Positions 60,167-64,000 of a DNA stretch of 64,000 bases are shown here, one piece after another (position 1 is the stretch's first letter; the number at the start of each line of letters is the position of its first letter). The notes below the pieces were generated by a model. It was not told the origin of the DNA, did not search any database, and worked only from the letters and a program-made list of their open reading frames with translations. The stretch comes from Terasakiella magnetica (lineage in GTDB: Bacteria > Pseudomonadota > Alphaproteobacteria > Rhodospirillales > Magnetospirillaceae). Made by a program: the position numbers and the translations under genes. The DNA lies in contig CACVCF010000334.1 of assembly GCA_902729415.1 (NCBI GenBank), positions 62,001 to 126,000 on the forward strand, given 5' to 3'.

Positions 60167-61732
60167 ATGTACCATATCCCCAAGTGGCAGCTTATACTGG
60201 TGGTGGTGGCGACCCTTTTGGGCATCACCTATGCCGCGCCCAATGTTCTGACGCGTGAGCAGGCCGACCGCCTGCCGCAATGGCTTCAGCCCGTCAGCCT
60301 CGGTCTCGATCTTCAGGGCGGTTCCTATCTGCTGTTGGAGGTCGACACCGGTTATGTCTTCCGGGAACAGCTAACCTCTTTGGTGGAATCCATCCGCACC
60401 GTTCTCCGCAAGGAGAAGATCAAGTACTCGGACCTGGGGGCCAAAGGCGACACCGTCACCGTCCGCATCCTGGATGCGGGTGACCGCGAGAGAGGGCGCG
60501 AACTGGTCCGTAAGATCGACCCCGACACCTTGATCGAGAACCGCGACGATGGCCTGTTTGCCGTCAAATACACCGAAGAGGCGGTCAAACGCCGCAAGTT
60601 GTCGGCGGTGGAGCAGTCGCTGGAGATCGTGCGCCGCCGTATCGACGAATTGGGAACCCGCGAGCCCTCGATCCAGCGTCAGGGCGAGGACCGCGTCGTC
60701 GTCCAGCTGCCGGGCGTCAAGGATCCCGACCGCATAAAGTCGCTGTTGGGCAAGACTGCCAAGCTGACCTTCCATCTGCTCGACGACAGCGTCGGGCCTG
60801 ACGAAGTCGCCAAGGGCCGTATTCCCCCCACCTCCATGCTGCTGCCGTCGGTCGAGCGCGGCGGCGCCGCCGAAAACCATGTGGTCCGCAAGCGGGTCGA
60901 AGTGGGCGGCGATATGCTGGTCGATTCCAAGGCCACCTATTCCGATGGCCGTCCGGTGGTGAGTTTCCGCTTCAATGCCGCGGGCGGCAAGAAGTTCGGT
61001 GACGCCACCCGCGAGAATTCCGGCAAGTTCCTGGCCATCGTCCTCGACGACAAGGTCATCAGCGCGCCGCGCATCAACGAGCCTATTTTGGGCGGCTCGG
61101 GCATCATTTCCGGCAGCTTCACGGTGCAGCAGGCCCAGGATCTGGCGCTGTTGCTGCGCGCAGGCGCACTTCCTGCCCCGTTGCAGGTGCTGGAAGAGCG
61201 CACCGTCGGTCCCGATCTCGGCGCCGATTCCATCCGCGCCGGCACCATCGCCAGTCTGTTGGGGCTGGTGTTGGTGGTGATTTTGATGATCGCCATTTAC
61301 GGTGTGCTCGGATTACTGGCCGATGTCGCGCTTACCCTCAATCTGGTGCTGCTGCTGGCTTCGCTCTCGGTTCTGGGCGCCACCCTCACTCTTCCCGGTA
61401 TCGCGGGTATCGTTCTGACCCTGGGTATGGCGGTGGATGCCAATGTTCTGATCTATGAACGCATGCGCGAGGAACAGCGCAACGGCCGCACCGTCATGTC
61501 GGCCATGCAAGCCGGTTTCGACAAGGCGTTCGGCACCATTTTCGATGCCCACGTCACTACCTTGACGGCGGCGGCCCTGCTGTTTCAATTCGGGTCGGGT
61601 CCGGTGCGCGGCTTTGCTGTCACCCTGACGCTGGGCCTGCTGGCCTCGCTGTTCACCGCAGTGATGGTCACCCGTATTCTGGTCATTATCTGGATCAAAT
61701 GGCGTCGTCTTAAGACGCTGCCGCTGGACTGA
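60167..61732 (+). CDS. secD: Protein translocase subunit SecD
   Basis: A 521-residue RND-type membrane protein that uses the proton gradient to pull exported proteins through SecYEG. An N-terminal transmembrane helix, the D1 motif LGLDLQGGSYLLLEVD and the large periplasmic P1 domain (about 40-340) precede five C-terminal helices. The D4 region is GIVLTLGMAVDANVLIYERM with the proton-relay Asp. The gene lies in the usual yajC-secD-secF order. Confidence 0.97.
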   Translation: MYHIPKWQLILVVVATLLGITYAAPNVLTREQADRLPQWLQPVSLGLDLQGGSYLLLEVDTGYVFREQLTSLVESIRTVLRKEKIKYSDLGAKGDTVTVRILDAGDRERGRELVRKIDPDTLIENRDDGLFAVKYTEEAVKRRKLSAVEQSLEIVRRRIDELGTREPSIQRQGEDRVVVQLPGVKDPDRIKSLLGKTAKLTFHLLDDSVGPDEVAKGRIPPTSMLLPSVERGGAAENHVVRKRVEVGGDMLVDSKATYSDGRPVVSFRFNAAGGKKFGDATRENSGKFLAIVLDDKVISAPRINEPILGGSGIISGSFTVQQAQDLALLLRAGALPAPLQVLEERTVGPDLGADSIRAGTIASLLGLVLVVILMIAIYGVLGLLADVALTLNLVLLLASLSVLGATLTLPGIAGIVLTLGMAVDANVLIYERMREEQRNGRTVMSAMQAGFDKAFGTIFDAHVTTLTAAALLFQFGSGPVRGFAVTLTLGLLASLFTAVMVTRILVIIWIKWRRLKTLPLD

Positions 61733-61746
61733 AGGACGCGAAGACC

Positions 61747-62700
61747 ATGAGACTGATCGAACGCCTCCTTCCCCATAACACCAAGTACGACTTCATCCGC
61801 TATCGGCTGGTCGCCTTTGGTATCACCGCTTTTCTGATCATCGGATCATTCGTATCCATTGCGGTGAAGGGCTTTAATTTCGGTATCGACTTCGCGGGCG
61901 GTATCTTGGTGGAGGCGCAATCCACCAGCGGTCCCGCCGACCTTCACGCCATGCGCACCACCTTGGGCGGGCTTAATCTGGGCGAGGTCAGCCTTCAGGA
62001 ATTCGGCACCACCGGGCGCGACATCATGATCCGCGTTCAGCGCCAGGAGGGGGCGGAAAAGGCTCAGATGGACGCGCTGGCCAAGGTCAAAGATGCGCTT
62101 GGTTCGGGCTATAGCTATCGCCGGGTCGAGATCGTCGGCCCCAAGGTCGGCGGCGAACTGGTGCGCGACGGTGTTCTGGCCGTGGTGCTGTCCCTTGCAG
62201 CCATCGCCTTTTATGTCTGGTTCCGTTTTGAATGGCAGTTTGGCATTGGCGCGCTGGTCTCTACCTTCCACGACGTCATCACTACCTTTGGCCTGTTCTC
62301 CATCACCGGGTTGGAGTTTAACCTGACGACGGTGGCTGCCATTCTCACCATTGCCGGTTATTCGGTGAACGATACGGTGGTGGAATACGACCGGGTGCGT
62401 GAAAATTTGCGCAAGTACAAGTCCATGTCGCTGTATGACCTGCTCAATCTGGCGGTCAACGAGACCTTGGCGCGCACCATCCTTACGGTTTCGACCGTGT
62501 TCGTCACCGTGCTGGCCCTGCTGTTCTTCGGCGGCGAAGTGCTGCGCGGCTTCTCCATCGCCATGTTGTGGGGCCTGATTATCGGCACCTATTCCTCCAT
62601 CTATGTGGCCATGCCTATGCTGGTGTACTTCAACCTGCGCACAGGCAAGGACAAGGCCGAAGAGGAAGGCGAGGGCGGCGCGACCCAGGCCGCACCGTAA
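61747..62700 (+). CDS. secF: Protein translocase subunit SecF
   Basis: A 317-residue partner of SecD with six transmembrane helices. The family motif FNFGIDFAGGILVEAQ lies after the first helix, and AAILTIAGYSVNDTVVEYDRVRE is the conserved D4 motif. It starts 14 bases after secD. The C-terminal tail is acidic (KDKAEEEGEGG). Confidence 0.97.
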   Translation: MRLIERLLPHNTKYDFIRYRLVAFGITAFLIIGSFVSIAVKGFNFGIDFAGGILVEAQSTSGPADLHAMRTTLGGLNLGEVSLQEFGTTGRDIMIRVQRQEGAEKAQMDALAKVKDALGSGYSYRRVEIVGPKVGGELVRDGVLAVVLSLAAIAFYVWFRFEWQFGIGALVSTFHDVITTFGLFSITGLEFNLTTVAAILTIAGYSVNDTVVEYDRVRENLRKYKSMSLYDLLNLAVNETLARTILTVSTVFVTVLALLFFGGEVLRGFSIAMLWGLIIGTYSSIYVAMPMLVYFNLRTGKDKAEEEGEGGATQAAP

Positions 62701-62703
62701 GCC

Positions 62704-63078
62704 ATGGATATCACCCCGCTGATTCCGGCTGGCCGCCAGATCATCAAGGGCTATGGCGATAAGGGGTTCACCGTTTCCGGCATCCGCTGGGAAGGTTCGG
62801 TGCTGGTGTTCCCCGATCGCACTCTTGCTTGGGGGGCGACCGATGCCGGTACGCTGTCCGAGGGTTCTTTTGCCGAGGTCATCGCGGCGTCGCCCCGGCC
62901 CGAGCTTCTGCTGCTGGGCTGTGGCGCCCGCATGGTTCTGCCGCCGCCTGCTCTTCGCGCGGCACTAAAGGCGGCGGGAATCAAGCTTGAGGTCATGGAT
63001 ACCGGCGGCGCCTGCCGGACCTTCAATGTCTTGCTGGCCGAGGACCGCTCGGTCGCTGCGGCGCTGATTGCGGTCTGA
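62704..63078 (+). CDS. Mth938-like (DUF498/NDUFAF3-type) protein
   Basis: A 124-residue protein of the Mth938/DUF498 fold, whose mitochondrial relative NDUFAF3 is a complex I assembly factor. LLLGCGARMVLPPPALRAAL and VMDTGGACRTFNVLLAEDR are the conserved stretches. It begins three bases after the secF stop, the common alphaproteobacterial arrangement. Its bacterial role is not established. It ends at a strong terminator shared with sodB. Confidence 0.85.
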   Translation: MDITPLIPAGRQIIKGYGDKGFTVSGIRWEGSVLVFPDRTLAWGATDAGTLSEGSFAEVIAASPRPELLLLGCGARMVLPPPALRAALKAAGIKLEVMDTGGACRTFNVLLAEDRSVAAALIAV

Positions 63079-63079
63079 A

Positions 63080-63112
63080 AAAAGCCCCTTCCTGGGTCAG
63101 GAAGGGGCTTTT
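63080..63112. terminator. Bidirectional intrinsic terminator
   Basis: A 15-pair perfect stem, AAAAGCCCCTTCCTG and CAGGAAGGGGCTTTT, with a GGT loop. A-runs on one side and T-runs on the other let it work in both directions, ending the yajC-secDF run and the converging sodB. Confidence 0.92.
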
Positions 63113-63118
63113 CCTTAT

Positions 63119-63715
63119 TCAGCCCAGATTGGCTTCGACGAATTCCCAATTCACCAGATTATCCAGGAAGCACTGGACGAAATCGGGGCGGCGGTTCTGC
63201 CAGTCCAGATAATAGGCATGCTCCCACACATCGACGGTGAGCAAGGCTGTCTGGCCATGGGCCAGGGGCAGGTCGGCATTGGCGGTCTTGGTGATCTTCA
63301 GCTTGCCGCCATCCAGAACCAGCCAAGCCCAGCCTGAGCCGAACTGGGTGACGGCAGCGTTCTTGAAGTCTTCCTTGAACTTGTCAAAGCCGCCGAGATC
63401 GGCCTCGATCTTGGCCAGCAGCTTGGCGCCGGGCTTGCCGCCGCCGCCCTTCTTCAGACAGTTCCAGAAGAAGGTGTGATTCCACACCTGGGCGGCATTG
63501 TTGAAGATACCCTGCTTGGCGGGCAGATCGGCGGCGGCGACCTTGATCACCTCTTCCAGCGACTTGGACGCCAGATCGGTATCCTTGGTCAGATTGTTGA
63601 GGTTGGTCACATAGGCCGCATGGTGCTTGCCGTGGTGGAACTCGAAGGTGCGGGCGGAGATGTGGGGTTCCAGCGCATCAGCGGCGAAGGGGAGCGGCGG
63701 AAGCTCGAAAGCCAT
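63119..63715 (-). CDS. sodB: Iron-type superoxide dismutase
   Basis: A 198-residue Fe/Mn-family superoxide dismutase without signal peptide, so cytoplasmic. Metal ligands are His27, His80 (QVWNHTFFW), Asp162 and His166 (DVWEHAYYLDW). The GSGWAWLVLDGGKL stretch and the length favour the iron form. GAGGTG lies before the ATG. It disproportionates superoxide to hydrogen peroxide and oxygen. It ends at the shared terminator. Confidence 0.95.
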   Translation of the reverse strand: MAFELPPLPFAADALEPHISARTFEFHHGKHHAAYVTNLNNLTKDTDLASKSLEEVIKVAAADLPAKQGIFNNAAQVWNHTFFWNCLKKGGGGKPGAKLLAKIEADLGGFDKFKEDFKNAAVTQFGSGWAWLVLDGGKLKITKTANADLPLAHGQTALLTVDVWEHAYYLDWQNRRPDFVQCFLDNLVNWEFVEANLG

Positions 63716-63820
63716 AATTCACCTCATCTGGTCAAAGGGTTGTGGTGTGGATTGGAAAATATCTAAACGATCTCGCAAAGATTAGGTATTCCGGGCCTGC
63801 TTGTGAAGCGGGTTTTCACC

Positions 63821-64000
63821 TTACCCCGTGAATGTAAGCGACTTTTGCCCCAGCGCCAGACGTGCGGCGGCAAGTCCGCTCGAAATAGCCGCCTCGATGG
63901 TGCAGGGCCAGGGAGTGTCGATCCAGTCGCCGGCCAGGAAGAGGTGGGGGTGGCCGGTGGCGGCGCCGGGGCGGCGTCCGATGGTGGCGCAGTCATGGGC
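63821..64000 (-). CDS. FAD-dependent amine oxidoreductase (HpnE-like), C-terminal fragment
   Basis: The last 59 codons of a gene that runs off the window. They read HLFLAGDWIDTPWPCTIEAA followed by ISSGLAAARLAL, the FAD-binding C-terminal motif of phytoene desaturase/hydroxysqualene dehydroxylase (HpnE)-type enzymes. HpnE makes squalene for hopanoids. The rest of the protein is not visible, so other amine oxidoreductases of this fold remain possible. Confidence 0.72.
   Translation of the reverse strand, partial: AHDCATIGRRPGAATGHPHLFLAGDWIDTPWPCTIEAAISSGLAAARLALGQKSLTFTG

Noticed and set aside
63763..63996. A 77-codon minus-strand frame near the right edge
   Set aside because: It overlaps, in the wrong frame, the real C-terminal fragment of the FAD-dependent enzyme at 63821-64000.

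Overview
The window is a gene-dense (about 62-64% GC by eye) stretch of chromosome from an alphaproteobacterium, most probably a Rhodospirillales member of the Magnetospirillum/Phaeospirillum type. This rests on the alphaproteobacterial housekeeping cluster in the right third (dgt-argS-SPOR-nagZ-M50-scpAB-tatABC-serS-surE-pcm-nlpD and yajC-secDF-Mth938) and on an unusual density of sensory proteins, including a bacteriohemerythrin, a globin-coupled chemotaxis receptor and five sensor kinases. I see no tRNA, rRNA, insertion sequence, prophage or CRISPR array, and no gap longer than about 230 bases without a gene.

Left part (1-17.4 kb), small transcription units in both directions: the tail of an EAL-domain gene, chromate transporter chrA, a YdjC-fold deacetylase with an MFS carrier, a HupT/HupR-like two-component pair, an UlaG-like metallo-hydrolase, a glycerate 2-kinase/AEC-transporter operon divergent from a DapA-family aldolase, a periplasmic c-type-heme protein, a solute-binding protein divergent from a kinase with a LOV-like domain lacking its photoactive Cys, and a tandem pair of TPR/radical-SAM/SPASM proteins.

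Middle part (17.5-42.5 kb): a large TorS-like hybrid kinase, a cyclic-nucleotide-binding protein, the overlapping operon pgpA-pncC-TPP enzyme-ALDH7, another PAS kinase, a sulfite-oxidase-fold molybdoenzyme, dapA-smpB, a DevBCA-order export system (adaptor, permease, ATPase), a soluble lytic transglycosylase, ilvD, a hemerythrin-receiver fusion, xthA, a fifth kinase and an HExxH secreted protein.

Right part (42.5-64 kb): erpA, then the conserved housekeeping run on the + strand (chromosome partitioning, Tat export, two tRNA synthetases, cell-wall recycling, stationary-phase repair, amidase activator), interrupted by a globin-MCP-PilZ-Cache receptor, a YkgJ protein and a DUF815 ATPase, then yajC-secD-secF-Mth938, a strong bidirectional terminator, sodB and the 3' end of an HpnE-like FAD enzyme. 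A small repeated stem-loop element that supplies the Shine-Dalgarno sequence sits directly before the M50 protease gene and scpB.

The best candidates for something new are the tandem TPR-radical SAM pair, the Cys-less LOV kinase, the oxygen/c-di-GMP receptor architecture, the hemerythrin-receiver fusion and the stem-loop/ribosome-binding-site repeat. I do not see a complete, clearly novel multi-gene system.
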